From Porticoccaceae bacterium (GTDB lineage: Bacteria; Pseudomonadota; Gammaproteobacteria; Pseudomonadales; GM7GCV1), in contig JABJGI010000131.1 in the NCBI GenBank assembly GCA_018662305.1, positions 1 through 56,930 on the forward strand: a DNA stretch of 56,930 nucleotides, in the 5' to 3' direction. The position numbers and the translations under genes were made by a program. Shown here piece after piece: positions 9,093 through 17,708 of this stretch (position 1 is the stretch's first letter; each line of letters starts with the position of its first letter). Below the pieces are notes generated by a model. It worked only from the letters and a program-made list of their open reading frames with translations, was not told the origin of the DNA and searched no databases.

Positions 9093-9758
9093 ATGATGTA
9101 TTCCTCTTCTGATCCAGAGGTGCAAAAGCGTATTCGCAAGACCTTTGCCATTATCGCGGTCATTGTTGCGGTCTTTTTGGTGCTATTTTTCAATCGATTT
9201 ACGCAGCCGAGAGTACTTTCAAATAACGAGATGTTGCTTAACGGCTTGGTGATGTTTGAGCAGCCGCGTGCTTTTGAAGATTTCAATTTCACAGACCACA
9301 ACGGTAATGTTTTTGATCAGTCCAACCTGGAAGGCAAATGGACCATGATCTTTCCCGGTTTCACTTTTTGCCCAGACATTTGCCCCATCACTTTGTCCAT
9401 CCTGGCTGAGACATGGGGCCTCTTGGACGAGGGCCCCCGTGACGATCTGCAAGTGCTGATGATGTCGGTAGACCCCCATCGAGATACACCAGAGCGGCTT
9501 TCTCAGTATGTGCCCTATTTCAATGAGAATTTTATTGGCATTACCACAGAAATTGGAAAGACCCTCTGGGTCGCCCAGCAGCTCAATATCGCTATGTCAG
9601 TGGTGAATCCCGAAACTGCCGGCGATTTTTACTCGATTGATCACAGCGGCAATATTATTTTGATAAACCCCCGGGGCCACTATGCCGGATATTTCAAGCC
9701 ACCATTTGACGCGCCGAGAATTAAACTGACATTCCAGTCTGCATGGTCGCAATTTTAA
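9093..9758 (+). CDS. SCO1/SenC-family copper chaperone
   Basis: SCO proteins deliver copper to, or reduce, the CuA site of subunit II. The 221-aa protein has one N-terminal helix (about 13-33) and a thioredoxin-like domain with the copper ligands Cys93 and Cys97 in FCPDICP and His184 in DHSGNIILINP. Two ATG codons occur in a row at 9093 and 9096. It is the last gene of the oxidase assembly unit; 60 bases separate it from polA. The full ligand set contrasts with the degenerate SCO-like protein upstream at 6519-7127. Confidence 0.93.
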   Translation: MMYSSSDPEVQKRIRKTFAIIAVIVAVFLVLFFNRFTQPRVLSNNEMLLNGLVMFEQPRAFEDFNFTDHNGNVFDQSNLEGKWTMIFPGFTFCPDICPITLSILAETWGLLDEGPRDDLQVLMMSVDPHRDTPERLSQYVPYFNENFIGITTEIGKTLWVAQQLNIAMSVVNPETAGDFYSIDHSGNIILINPRGHYAGYFKPPFDAPRIKLTFQSAWSQF

Positions 9759-9818
9759 GGTGTCTATCGGACATTCCCGCTAAACTGTCGATACAGTCTA
9801 AAGAAACATCTTGGCACC

Positions 9819-12614
9819 ATGTCTGACGCTCCGCTAATTCTCGTTGATGGCTCTTCTTATCTCTATCGAGCCTTCCATGCTTTACCCGATTTAAGAACCG
9901 CAAAAAATCGTCCCACAGGTGCAGTTCGCGGCGTAATTGCCATGCTTAAGAAGGAGCAGAAGCAATTCCCAGACAGCACTATCGTTGTGGTTTTTGATGC
10001 CAAGGGCAAAACCTTTAGAGACGAGCTTTACGGCGAATATAAGTCCCACCGTCCGCCTATGCCCGACGATTTGAGAGAGCAAATAGAACCTCTACATGCC
10101 TGTGTTCAGGCCATGGGCTTGCCCATGATTATTCATCCAGGCGTTGAAGCGGACGATGTGATCGGCACTCTAGCTCTGGAAGCCTCAGGGCGCGGCAAAG
10201 CTGTACTGATTTCAACTGGCGACAAGGATATGGCGCAGTTGGTTAATGACAATATCGGCATTATCAACACCATGTCGGGCTCACAATATGATGCCGCCGG
10301 TGTTGAGGAAAAGTTTGGAGTTCCGCCTAAGCTAATTATTGATTATCTCGCCCTAATCGGGGACAAGAGTGACAATATCCCGGGAGTACCGGGTGTTGGA
10401 GAAAAGAGTGCCACACCCATCCTTCAAGCCTTGGGTGGCTTAGATGATATTTATGCCAATTTGGATGCAATAGCCGATCTCGAATTTCGCGGCGCCAAAA
10501 AGATGGCCGAGAAACTGATAGAGCACAAAGAGGCAGCCTATCTTTCCTACAAGCTCGCGACCATCAAGCTAGATGTTGAGCTAGAGGTTACGCCAGCCGA
10601 TTTGAAGAACGCTGAGCCGGATACTGAGGCACTTAGGAGCCTCTATACAGAGCTAGAGTTTAAATCCTGGATCCGTGAGCTCGAAAATGGCGGCGGAGGG
10701 TTCAGTCTTTCGCAGGGTTCTGAATCGGTATCCAGTTCGAACTCGGAAGCAGAGCATGGCACGGGATCCGAAACAGCTTCTACTGAGTCGCCCAAATCAT
10801 CAGTCGAGGTTTCTTATGAATTGGTACTTGAACAAGCCAGTCTCGATAACTGGATCGAGAAGCTGACAGCAGCCGATGTTTTTGCCTTTGATACGGAAAC
10901 TACCAGCATCAACTATATGCAGGCTGAAGTTGTTGGACTTTCCTTTGCGGTGGAGCCCAATAAAGCAGCTTATGTTCCTTTTGGGCACGACTACCCGGGG
11001 GCTCCTGACCAGCTGGACGCAGAGATAGTCTTTACTGCGCTCCAGCCGATTCTCAGTGATGAACGCAAAGTGCTTGTGGGGCAGCACATAAAATATGATC
11101 TGAGTGTTTTGGCGCGCAGAGGCATCGAGATTCGCTGCAAACTGCAGGACACCATGTTGGAATCCTATGTGCTCGATTCCGTCGCCGGCCGGCACGATAT
11201 GGATTCGCTGGCCTTGCGCAATCTGGATCGAGAGACTATTCACTTCGAAGATATAGCCGGCAAGGGAGCCAAACAAATTACCTTCAACCAGATTGAGTTA
11301 GAACAGGCTGGCCCCTATGCCTCTGAAGATGCGGACATCACGCTTCAGCTGCATCAGACGCTTCATCCTAAGCTTGAAAACACATCGGAGCTGTTGTCGG
11401 TGTATGAGGAAATTGAAGCACCACTTATTCGCATCTTGTCGCGTATAGAGCGAACCGGCGCATTGATTGACTCAAAAGCCATGCTTAACCAGAGCAGTGA
11501 AATCGCAGTGAAGCTGATCGATCTGGAGAAACAGGTTCACGATTTGGCAGGCCAGCCATTTAATCTGGCGTCTCCCAAGCAGTTGCAACATATCCTCTTT
11601 GAAAAAATGGAATTGCCGGTTTTGAAGAAAACCCCTAAGGGTCAACCGAGCACAGCAGAGGACGTCTTACAGGATCTAGCTGCCGAACATGAGTTGCCTG
11701 CTTTGATCGTGGAATACAGAGGTTTGGCCAAGCTTAAATCTACCTACACAGACAAGCTGCCTCAGATGGTGGACGAAAAAACCGGCCGCTTGCACACCTC
11801 TTATCATCAAGCGGTAGCGGCAACGGGTCGTTTGTCTTCAACCGATCCCAATTTACAAAATATCCCTATCCGCACAGAAGAAGGGCGACGTATTCGCAAG
11901 GCCTTTATCGCGCCAGAGGGAACCAAGCTGCTGGCGGCGGACTACTCCCAAATAGAACTTCGCATAATGGCGCATCTCTCCAAAGACGCTGGGTTACAGA
12001 AAGCCTTTGCCAACAATCTGGATGTGCATGCAGCGACGGCTGCCGAGGTCTTTGGTGCAGAAATTTCAGAAGTAACCTCGGACCAGCGTCGCAGCGCAAA
12101 AGCGATCAATTTTGGATTGATGTATGGCATGAGCGCTTTTGGCTTAGCGAAGCAATTGCATATTGCCCGCAAAGAATCACAGCAATATATCGACCTCTAT
12201 TTCGAACGCTACCCTGGTGTTGCCAGCTTTATGGAAGAAATCAGGGAAGATGCTCGAGAGAAGGGCTATGTAGAGACCCTCTTCGGCCGTCGTCTTTATC
12301 TCCCACAAATCAACGCCAGGAACGGCCAGCTGCGAGCTGCAGCAGAGAGAACCGCCATTAATGCTCCCATGCAGGGCACTGCCGCAGACATTATTAAGCG
12401 CGCCATGCTTTCAGTTGATGCCTGGATGCTGGAGAAAAATCCGCCGGTCAAAATGATCATGCAGGTTCATGATGAGTTGGTGTTTGAGGTGGAAGAAGCC
12501 TATGTCGAGCAAGCCAAAGAAGAAATTATCTTGCTGATGCAATCCGCCGCAGAGCTCTCTGTACCCCTGCTTGTGGAGGCGGGTGTGGGAGATAATTGGG
12601 AGGAAGCGCACTAG
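9819..12614 (+). CDS. polA: DNA polymerase I
   Basis: PolA removes RNA primers and fills gaps in replication and excision repair. The 931-aa protein has all three domains: 5'-3' exonuclease (about 1-290, with VDGSSYLYRAFHALP and GDKSDNIPGVPGVGEKSA), 3'-5' proofreading exonuclease (about 325-515, with the active motif FDTETT intact), and polymerase (about 560-931, with DYSQIELR, RRSAKAINFGLMYG and QVHDELVFEV). A Ser/Glu-rich linker at about 295-325 joins the first two. No clear ribosome site precedes the ATG. A TACAGT at 9792-9797 could be a -10 box giving a very short leader. Confidence 0.98.
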   Translation: MSDAPLILVDGSSYLYRAFHALPDLRTAKNRPTGAVRGVIAMLKKEQKQFPDSTIVVVFDAKGKTFRDELYGEYKSHRPPMPDDLREQIEPLHACVQAMGLPMIIHPGVEADDVIGTLALEASGRGKAVLISTGDKDMAQLVNDNIGIINTMSGSQYDAAGVEEKFGVPPKLIIDYLALIGDKSDNIPGVPGVGEKSATPILQALGGLDDIYANLDAIADLEFRGAKKMAEKLIEHKEAAYLSYKLATIKLDVELEVTPADLKNAEPDTEALRSLYTELEFKSWIRELENGGGGFSLSQGSESVSSSNSEAEHGTGSETASTESPKSSVEVSYELVLEQASLDNWIEKLTAADVFAFDTETTSINYMQAEVVGLSFAVEPNKAAYVPFGHDYPGAPDQLDAEIVFTALQPILSDERKVLVGQHIKYDLSVLARRGIEIRCKLQDTMLESYVLDSVAGRHDMDSLALRNLDRETIHFEDIAGKGAKQITFNQIELEQAGPYASEDADITLQLHQTLHPKLENTSELLSVYEEIEAPLIRILSRIERTGALIDSKAMLNQSSEIAVKLIDLEKQVHDLAGQPFNLASPKQLQHILFEKMELPVLKKTPKGQPSTAEDVLQDLAAEHELPALIVEYRGLAKLKSTYTDKLPQMVDEKTGRLHTSYHQAVAATGRLSSTDPNLQNIPIRTEEGRRIRKAFIAPEGTKLLAADYSQIELRIMAHLSKDAGLQKAFANNLDVHAATAAEVFGAEISEVTSDQRRSAKAINFGLMYGMSAFGLAKQLHIARKESQQYIDLYFERYPGVASFMEEIREDAREKGYVETLFGRRLYLPQINARNGQLRAAAERTAINAPMQGTAADIIKRAMLSVDAWMLEKNPPVKMIMQVHDELVFEVEEAYVEQAKEEIILLMQSAAELSVPLLVEAGVGDNWEEAH

Positions 12615-12682
12615 GGAAAATTTATTTCAAATATTTTTGAACTTATTTGATTTCCTGTTGACCAACTTAGTGTAGAAGTTTT

Positions 12683-12746
12683 CCCTCCTTGTTATTTTCC
12701 TGAGCAAGTCTGCTAACCCCCGGTGTCCGACCGGGGGTTTTTTTTT
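12683..12746 (+). ncRNA. Candidate small RNA 1 (or polA 3' end) in the polA-engB gap
   Basis: The polA-engB gap is where Spot 42 lies in Escherichia coli and ErsA in Pseudomonas. Here a stretch starting with CCCTCCTT (12683-12690), fully complementary to a strong Shine-Dalgarno sequence, runs into a textbook terminator. A possible promoter is TTGATT (12647-12652), 18 bases, TGTAGA (12671-12676), which is weak. The 5' end is a guess. It may instead be only the polA 3' untranslated region and terminator. Confidence 0.35.
12715..12746 (+). terminator. Strong Rho-independent terminator downstream of polA
   Basis: AACCCCCGG (12715-12723) pairs with CCGGGGGTT (12731-12739) around a 7-base loop, within a run of nine T (12738-12746). 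Confidence 0.93.
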
Positions 12747-12779
12747 GAACTTTCGAAACTTACTGACCTCCAAGAAGTG

Positions 12780-12878
12780 GTATTTCATTTTCCCTTTTTT
12801 ATGAATGCACTTACCCCTTGCGGAATTGGTATTTTTGACCGCAATTTATTGGCCCTCCTCTGGAGGGCCTTTTTTTTT
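12780..12878 (+). ncRNA. Candidate small RNA 2 in the polA-engB gap
   Basis: A second complete terminator only about 105 bases after the first implies a separate transcript starting between them. A GAACTT (12747-12752) followed after 16 bases by TCCAAG (12769-12774) resembles an extracytoplasmic sigma (RpoE/AlgU) promoter. ErsA of Pseudomonas at the same location depends on AlgU. The predicted RNA is about 100 bases, U-rich at the 5' side, and ends in a GC hairpin containing CCCUCCUC. The promoter and start are inferred, and no coding frame of note is present. Confidence 0.38.
12851..12878 (+). terminator. Second Rho-independent terminator in the polA-engB gap
   Basis: GGCCCTCC (12851-12858) pairs with GGAGGGCC (12862-12869) around a 3-base loop, followed by nine T (12870-12878). 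Confidence 0.92.
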
Positions 12879-12899
12879 GAGCCTTGAAGGGGCTCACTC

Positions 12900-12996
12900 T
12901 TTTGCCTTGTTGTGGTGTTAAATCTCTGCTCAGTCAGTTACGTACCAAATGTACGCTCCTTTCTTGTGCGGAGATTTGCCTTACAAAAAGGCAAAA
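12900..12996. repeat. Nested inverted-repeat element downstream of engB
   Basis: Three nested arm pairs are visible. TTTTGCCTT (12900-12908) pairs with AAGGCAAAA (12988-12996). AAATCTCTGC (12920-12929) pairs with GCGGAGATTT (12968-12977) with one G-T wobble. CGTAC (12941-12945) pairs with GTACG (12951-12955). A second TTGCCTT copy at 12976-12982 competes for the same AAGGCAA partner. It lies 48 bases past the engB stop. I cannot name the family; it could be an RNA structure or a dispersed repeat. Confidence 0.5.
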
Positions 12997-13043
12997 TAGA
13001 GGCGCCCATCAAATCGCAGATCAAATTAGAGGGCTATTTCCCC

Positions 13044-13676
13044 TCAGCTGGTAGGTGGCAGTTCGAGCCAATTCGTTAGCTGTGCCTTTAGTTCTTCGAG
13101 GCCGGTTTTTTTGGTGGCGGAGAATAGTTGGCCGGAAACCTGCTTAGATATGCCGAGTTTTTTAAGTTCTGCCATCATTTTAAGCAGGTTGGCTGAAGCG
13201 GGGCCTCGTTTGAGCTTGTCAGCCTTGGTGAGCAATAGGTGAACAGGGAGATCAGCCTCATGCGCCCACTGGAAGAAGTTAAGATCAAAGGGTTGCAGAG
13301 GCAGCCGCACATCAGCCAAAAGCACCAAACCCTTGAGACTTTGTCTCTCTTCAAGGTATTGGGAAAGGTTTTCCTGCCACTCCTTTTTAACTTTTTCCGA
13401 TACTTTGGCGTAACCGTAGCCAGGCAAATCCACCAGTCTTCGGTCTTCATCCAGCTGGAAAAAATTCAGCAGTTGTGTGCGCCCAGGTGTTTTACTGGTG
13501 CGGGCCAGCTTACCGTTGCGAGTCAGCGCGTTTATCGCGCTGGACTTGCCAGCATTTGAACGACCGACAAAGGCGACTTCTGCGCCCAGATCATCTGGGC
13601 ACTCCTTTAAACTAGGGGCGCTAAGCAAAAAAGCTGCGCGGTCAAAAGAGATCATAGGTTTCTTGGTTGAATTCAC
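13044..13676 (-). CDS. engB: Ribosome biogenesis GTP-binding protein EngB/YsxC
   Basis: EngB is a small essential GTPase needed for assembly of the 50S subunit. The 210-aa protein carries the G motifs in order: GRSNAGKSS (G1, about 38-46), T in SKTPGRTQ (G2), DLPGYGYAKV (G3, about 80-89), LTKADKL (G4, about 148-154) and SATKKTG (G5). GYGYA after G3 is a hallmark of this family. It faces polA across the terminator-rich gap, the arrangement seen in many gammaproteobacteria. Its start region is about 20 bases from the promoter of the divergent cytochrome c4 gene. Confidence 0.96.
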   Translation of the reverse strand: MNSTKKPMISFDRAAFLLSAPSLKECPDDLGAEVAFVGRSNAGKSSAINALTRNGKLARTSKTPGRTQLLNFFQLDEDRRLVDLPGYGYAKVSEKVKKEWQENLSQYLEERQSLKGLVLLADVRLPLQPFDLNFFQWAHEADLPVHLLLTKADKLKRGPASANLLKMMAELKKLGISKQVSGQLFSATKKTGLEELKAQLTNWLELPPTS

Positions 13677-13697
13677 CAGATTGGCTCACTTGCTCGG

Positions 13698-13726
13698 GTG
13701 ACGATGGAGTATGGCTAGTATATAAT
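13698..13726 (+). promoter_or_regulatory. Predicted sigma-70 promoter of cytochrome c4
   Basis: GTGACG (13698-13703), a 17-base spacer and a perfect TATAAT (13721-13726) lie in the divergent engB-cytochrome c4 region. The leader to the ATG at 13828 would be about 95 bases. Confidence 0.55.
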
Positions 13727-13827
13727 CCGCCGGCTCTGAGGGGCAGCCGGAATAATAGAAGTATCCGGTTATCCAGCGTCCATCAGAGAAACCCAGAGTT
13801 TAAAACAGTTTTCGGTAGCACTTTCAG

Positions 13828-14472
13828 ATGAAGCCAAGTTTTTACAGCCTAATTATTCTAGCCTTAATGGTGGCCAGTCCCCTATGGGCACAATCCGGTG
13901 ACGCCGCTGCTGGCCAAGCCAAATCCGCCACCTGTTCCGCCTGTCACGGCATGGACGGCAAAGGCATTCTCCCTCTCTATCCAAATATTGGTGGTCAGGG
14001 TGAAAACTATATGTACAAGCAAATTGTCGATATTAAAGAAGGCACTCGTACCGTTCTCGAGATGGCCCCTTTTGTCGCCGCTCTATCTGATCAGGATATG
14101 CGCGATCTGGCTGCCTACTACGCATCGCAGCCCTCGCAGCTTGAAGGTGCACAACCTATTGAGAGCGAGCCATACAATCTAAATGCAGAAGAATTTTTAG
14201 CCTTAGGTGAATCCGTATTCCGTGCCGGCAATCTCGCCAATGGCGTTCCAGCCTGTACTGGCTGCCACTCACCATCTGGCATGGGTAATTTTCCAGCGGG
14301 ATTCCCAGCGCTTAGTGGTCAAAAAACTGAGTATGTGGTTAAACAACTTTCAGATTTTCAAAACAATATACGCACCAATGACGGCGAAACCCGAATTATG
14401 CGCGGTGTAGCAGAGCGCATGTCTGCACTGGAAATTGAGGCAGTGGCCAACTTTATCTCGGGCCTCAACTAA
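13828..14472 (+). CDS. Diheme cytochrome c4
   Basis: Cytochrome c4 is a periplasmic electron carrier that can feed terminal oxidases, including those of the kind encoded at 1120-5379. The 214-aa precursor has a signal peptide (1-21, ending LWAQ) and two cytochrome c domains with CSACHGMDGKG (about 35-45) and CTGCHSPSGMG (about 146-156). Methionine ligands are likely in LEMAPFV and RIMRGVA. The length and two-heme layout match the family. It is a single-gene unit with its own promoter and terminator. Confidence 0.93.
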   Translation: MKPSFYSLIILALMVASPLWAQSGDAAAGQAKSATCSACHGMDGKGILPLYPNIGGQGENYMYKQIVDIKEGTRTVLEMAPFVAALSDQDMRDLAAYYASQPSQLEGAQPIESEPYNLNAEEFLALGESVFRAGNLANGVPACTGCHSPSGMGNFPAGFPALSGQKTEYVVKQLSDFQNNIRTNDGETRIMRGVAERMSALEIEAVANFISGLN

Positions 14473-14494
14473 AAATCTGATTAAATTGTGTAAA

Positions 14495-14518
14495 GAGGCG
14501 GCTTGAGCCGCCTTTTTT
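14495..14518 (+). terminator. Rho-independent terminator after cytochrome c4
   Basis: AGGCGGC (14496-14502) pairs with GCCGCCT (14507-14513) around a TTGA loop, followed by T (14513-14518). Confidence 0.92.
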
Positions 14519-14579
14519 GTGGCTTTCCAAGGCTATGATTGGATTAAAGCTATATAAGAGATCTAACTGGAGACAGCTA

Positions 14580-15227
14580 ATGCGTATCTTTTCAAAACTG
14601 GCGATTGCCTTTGTATTTGTCAGCTCAACTCAGGCCTTTGGTCAATCCGACGATTTTCAATATCAGGACGGTGTTGATTTCGAGACCCTGGCGCGGCCGG
14701 TTGCTGTTCAGGACCCCTCCAAAATTGAGGTGGCGGAAGTATTTTGGTACGGCTGTATTCACTGCTTTAACCTTGAACCTCGTCTGGACGAATTTGCATC
14801 CATCCTGCCGGACGACGTAAACCTGGTTAAAGTTCCCGCCATGTGGGCTGGGGCAATGGAGCTGCACGCTAGACTCTATTTTGCATCGGTAGCTTTGGGT
14901 ATCAATGAAGAGGTTCACTGGCCGGTGTTTCAGGCCATGAACGAAGAACGCAATCCCCTGAGCAGCGAAGGCGCTATTCTCGATCTGATAGAAAACTTGG
15001 GCCAAGACAGAGCGGCCTTTCAGCGAGCCCTGAACTCCTTTGGAGTTACTAGCCAAGTGACTCGCGCTAGATCAGCTGCTGCTGCCTATGGAATTCGGGG
15101 TACCCCGGAAATGATCGTGAACGGTAAATACCGCATATCTACCAGCATGACGGGTAGTCAGGAAAAAATGTTGTTGGTTACGGCTGCTCTGGTAGATCGT
15201 GAGCGCCAGATGGCAGAAAACCAGTAA
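14580..15227 (+). CDS. dsbA: DsbA-family thiol:disulfide interchange protein, copy 1
   Basis: DsbA oxidises cysteine pairs in exported proteins. The 215-aa precursor has a signal peptide (1-20, ending AFGQ), the active site Cys59-Ile-His-Cys62 in WYGCIHCFNLEP, and the cis-proline loop RGTPEM. The usual DsbA active site is CPHC, so Ile replaces Pro and may shift the redox potential. The ATG at 14580 follows a GGAGA ribosome site; the frame extends upstream but without one. A second, similar gene follows 30 bases later, so the pair looks like a tandem duplication. Confidence 0.9.
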   Translation: MRIFSKLAIAFVFVSSTQAFGQSDDFQYQDGVDFETLARPVAVQDPSKIEVAEVFWYGCIHCFNLEPRLDEFASILPDDVNLVKVPAMWAGAMELHARLYFASVALGINEEVHWPVFQAMNEERNPLSSEGAILDLIENLGQDRAAFQRALNSFGVTSQVTRARSAAAAYGIRGTPEMIVNGKYRISTSMTGSQEKMLLVTAALVDRERQMAENQ

Positions 15228-15257
15228 CAACGGGCGTTTTTAAGAGGGGAAAGAAGC

Positions 15258-15923
15258 ATGTCGATATATTTTAGGTCACTATTTTTCGTCTTCATTATCT
15301 TGGCGATTGGTTGTAGCTCGGATGGCGAGCCGCAAGGTTCAGAAGACGGCTTTGCCTACCGTGATGGTATCGATTTCCATAGCTTGCCCCAGCCCATTGC
15401 AACGGAAGACCCATCAAAAATTGAGCTGGTTGAAGCCTTTTGGTATGGCTGTATCCACTGCTACAACTTTGAGCCCTACTTAAAAGAATATGCAGCGGAG
15501 CTTCCAGAGTACGTGGACCTGGTAAAGGTTCCAGTCGCCTGGAACGATTATGCCGAGCTGCACGCAAAAATTTACTACGCAGCGGAAGTTCTCGGAATCA
15601 CTGATGAAATTCACGACGAAGTTTTTAGCGCCATGAACAGGGACAAGAAAACCTTAGCCAATGAGCAAGCGGTTCTCAACCTGATTGAAGATCTGGGGCA
15701 GAACAGAACGGCTTTTCAGCGAGCCTTCAACTCCTTTGGCGTTGGCGCTCAGATATCGCAATCCAAGGCGCGTATTACTGCCGCAGGTGTGCGCGGCACA
15801 CCCGAACTGATAGTAAATGGTAAATACCGCGTAGGCTCTTCTGCTGGTAGCCAGCAGCGTATGCTTGAGGTTGCTAATGCGCTTATCGAGCGCGAGCGCG
15901 AGCTACTTTCTAGTCAGCAATAA
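15258..15923 (+). CDS. DsbA-family protein, copy 2, probable lipoprotein
   Basis: The 221-aa product resembles its upstream neighbour closely: DGIDF, DPSKIE, FWYGCIHCYNFEP, LVKVP, AFQRAFNSFGV, RGTPELIVNGKYR. The active site is again CIHC (65-68). The N-terminus differs: residues 1-19 end in LAIGCSS, a plausible lipobox, so this copy is probably tethered to a membrane while copy 1 is soluble. A GAGGGG ribosome site precedes ATG 15258. The stop TAA shares its last A with the argS start, so argS is translationally coupled to it. Confidence 0.87.
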   Translation: MSIYFRSLFFVFIILAIGCSSDGEPQGSEDGFAYRDGIDFHSLPQPIATEDPSKIELVEAFWYGCIHCYNFEPYLKEYAAELPEYVDLVKVPVAWNDYAELHAKIYYAAEVLGITDEIHDEVFSAMNRDKKTLANEQAVLNLIEDLGQNRTAFQRAFNSFGVGAQISQSKARITAAGVRGTPELIVNGKYRVGSSAGSQQRMLEVANALIERERELLSSQQ

Positions 15924-17668
15924 TGGCCCTAAAGAGTCTCATAGAGGAGGCAGCATTTCGGGCTTTCTCTGAGGCCGGTCTGCCCCGCGAAACACCTACA
16001 GGTTTGAAATGGTCGGCTCGCCCCGAATTTGGTGACCTCCAAATCAACGGCGTAATGGGTGCCGCCAAACAGCTAAAACAAAATCCTAGAGAGCTTGCCG
16101 AAAAAGTCTTACAAAACCTTCCAATAGGGGAAGGCTTGATTGCCAAGGCAGAAGTGGCAGGCCCGGGATTTATCAATCTTCACCTTGACTCACAAGCTAT
16201 ATCGGAAGATTGCCAAAAACTGCTCTCTGACCCCCGTCTCGGTGTTGAACAGCCTACCAAGCAGCAGCGTGTCGTTGTTGACTATTCCTCGCCAAACCTT
16301 GCAAAAGAAATGCACGTTGGCCATCTACGCGGCACCATTCTTGGGGATGCAGTTTGTCGTGCTCTGGAATTCAAAGGCCACAAAGTAGTTCGGCAAAACC
16401 ATATCGGCGACTGGGGTACCCAGTTTGGCATGCTGATCGCTGAGCTTCAGGCGACCCAAACTCAAGAACAAATTTCTGCGGGAATTGCCCTCAGTGATCT
16501 TGAAGTGTTTTACCGTCAGGCAAAAGAACACTTTGACGCCGATCCTGAATTTGCGGATCTCGCCAGAAACAACGTAGTCAAGCTACAAGCTGGAGATGGG
16601 GAGTGTTTGGCTCTTTGGCAGCACTTTATTGACGAATCCCTCAATCACGCTGAAGACAATTATCACAAGCTTGGAGTCTCTCTAACTCGGGAAGACGTGC
16701 GCGGTGAAAGCGCTTACAACGCAGATCTTGAGCCCCTGGTATCTGAGCTGATCGAGCGCGGAATTGCTGTCGAAGACCAAGGAGCCCAGGTTGTCTATCT
16801 GGAGGAGCTGGCGGACAAGGAAGGCAATCCTTCGGTTGCCATCGTGCAAAAAGCTGATGGTGGATACCTCTACGCAACCAGCGATTTAGCGGCTATCCGC
16901 TACCGAGTGAATGAGTTGCAGGCGGACAGATGCCTCTACTTTATTGACGCTCGTCAAAGCCTACATATGAAACAGGTTTATGCCGTCGCCAGAAAAGCCG
17001 GTTGGGCGCCAGAGAGTGTGCAGCTCGAGCATTGTTCTTACGGCACCATAATGGGAGAGGACGGTAAGCCCTTTAAAACCCGCAGCGGTGATACGGTTAA
17101 ATTGGCCGATCTTCTGAATGAGGCGGTGGAGCGGGCCAATGAGATTGTCGCTGAAAAGAACCCCAGTCTCAGCCAGCAAGACAGAGACACAATTTCTCTA
17201 GCCGTAGGTATTGGCGCCGTGAAATATGCGGATCTCAGTAAGGCTCGAACCACAGACTATCGATTCGATTGGGAGTCTATGTTGAGTTTCGATGGCAATA
17301 CCGCGCCTTACTTGCAGTATGCAGGTACTCGTATCCACAGCCTTTTTGAAAAGGCGGGTGAAGAGCTGGCAAGTTTTGAGGCCAATATTGGTGTTGAGCA
17401 AACTGCAGAGCGGGCGCTCGCCCTCTCGCTAATGCGTTTCGCAGAATCCTTGGATCAACTGGCAGAATCGGCGATGCCTCACGATTTGTGTAGTTATCTT
17501 TTTGATCTGGCCGGTAAATTTGCAACCTTTTATGAAGCCTGCCCGATCCTAAAATCTGAGGTAGATGCAACCACGCGAGCGAGCCGGTTGGCACTGGCTG
17601 CCTTGACTTCAAAAACGCTGGAATGTGGTTTTGAAATATTGGGGATTCAAAGCCTGAAGCGAATGTAG
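15923..17668 (+). CDS. argS: Arginyl-tRNA synthetase
   Basis: ArgS charges tRNA-Arg. The 581-aa protein has the N-terminal Arg-tRNA-synthetase domain (about 1-85), the class I catalytic core with HVGHLRGTI (about 131) as the HIGH motif, HIGDWGTQFGML, the GTIMGEDGKPFKTRSGDTVK stretch in place of KMSKS, and the DALR anticodon-binding domain ending SLKRM. In Pseudomonas and relatives argS commonly sits between priA and the SPOR gene. Here it follows two dsbA-like genes instead and overlaps the second by one base. Confidence 0.97.
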   Translation: MALKSLIEEAAFRAFSEAGLPRETPTGLKWSARPEFGDLQINGVMGAAKQLKQNPRELAEKVLQNLPIGEGLIAKAEVAGPGFINLHLDSQAISEDCQKLLSDPRLGVEQPTKQQRVVVDYSSPNLAKEMHVGHLRGTILGDAVCRALEFKGHKVVRQNHIGDWGTQFGMLIAELQATQTQEQISAGIALSDLEVFYRQAKEHFDADPEFADLARNNVVKLQAGDGECLALWQHFIDESLNHAEDNYHKLGVSLTREDVRGESAYNADLEPLVSELIERGIAVEDQGAQVVYLEELADKEGNPSVAIVQKADGGYLYATSDLAAIRYRVNELQADRCLYFIDARQSLHMKQVYAVARKAGWAPESVQLEHCSYGTIMGEDGKPFKTRSGDTVKLADLLNEAVERANEIVAEKNPSLSQQDRDTISLAVGIGAVKYADLSKARTTDYRFDWESMLSFDGNTAPYLQYAGTRIHSLFEKAGEELASFEANIGVEQTAERALALSLMRFAESLDQLAESAMPHDLCSYLFDLAGKFATFYEACPILKSEVDATTRASRLALAALTSKTLECGFEILGIQSLKRM

Positions 17669-17708
17669 GCTAAGCGTTCTACTAAAATTAGAGGGAATTT
17701 TCTGCAAT

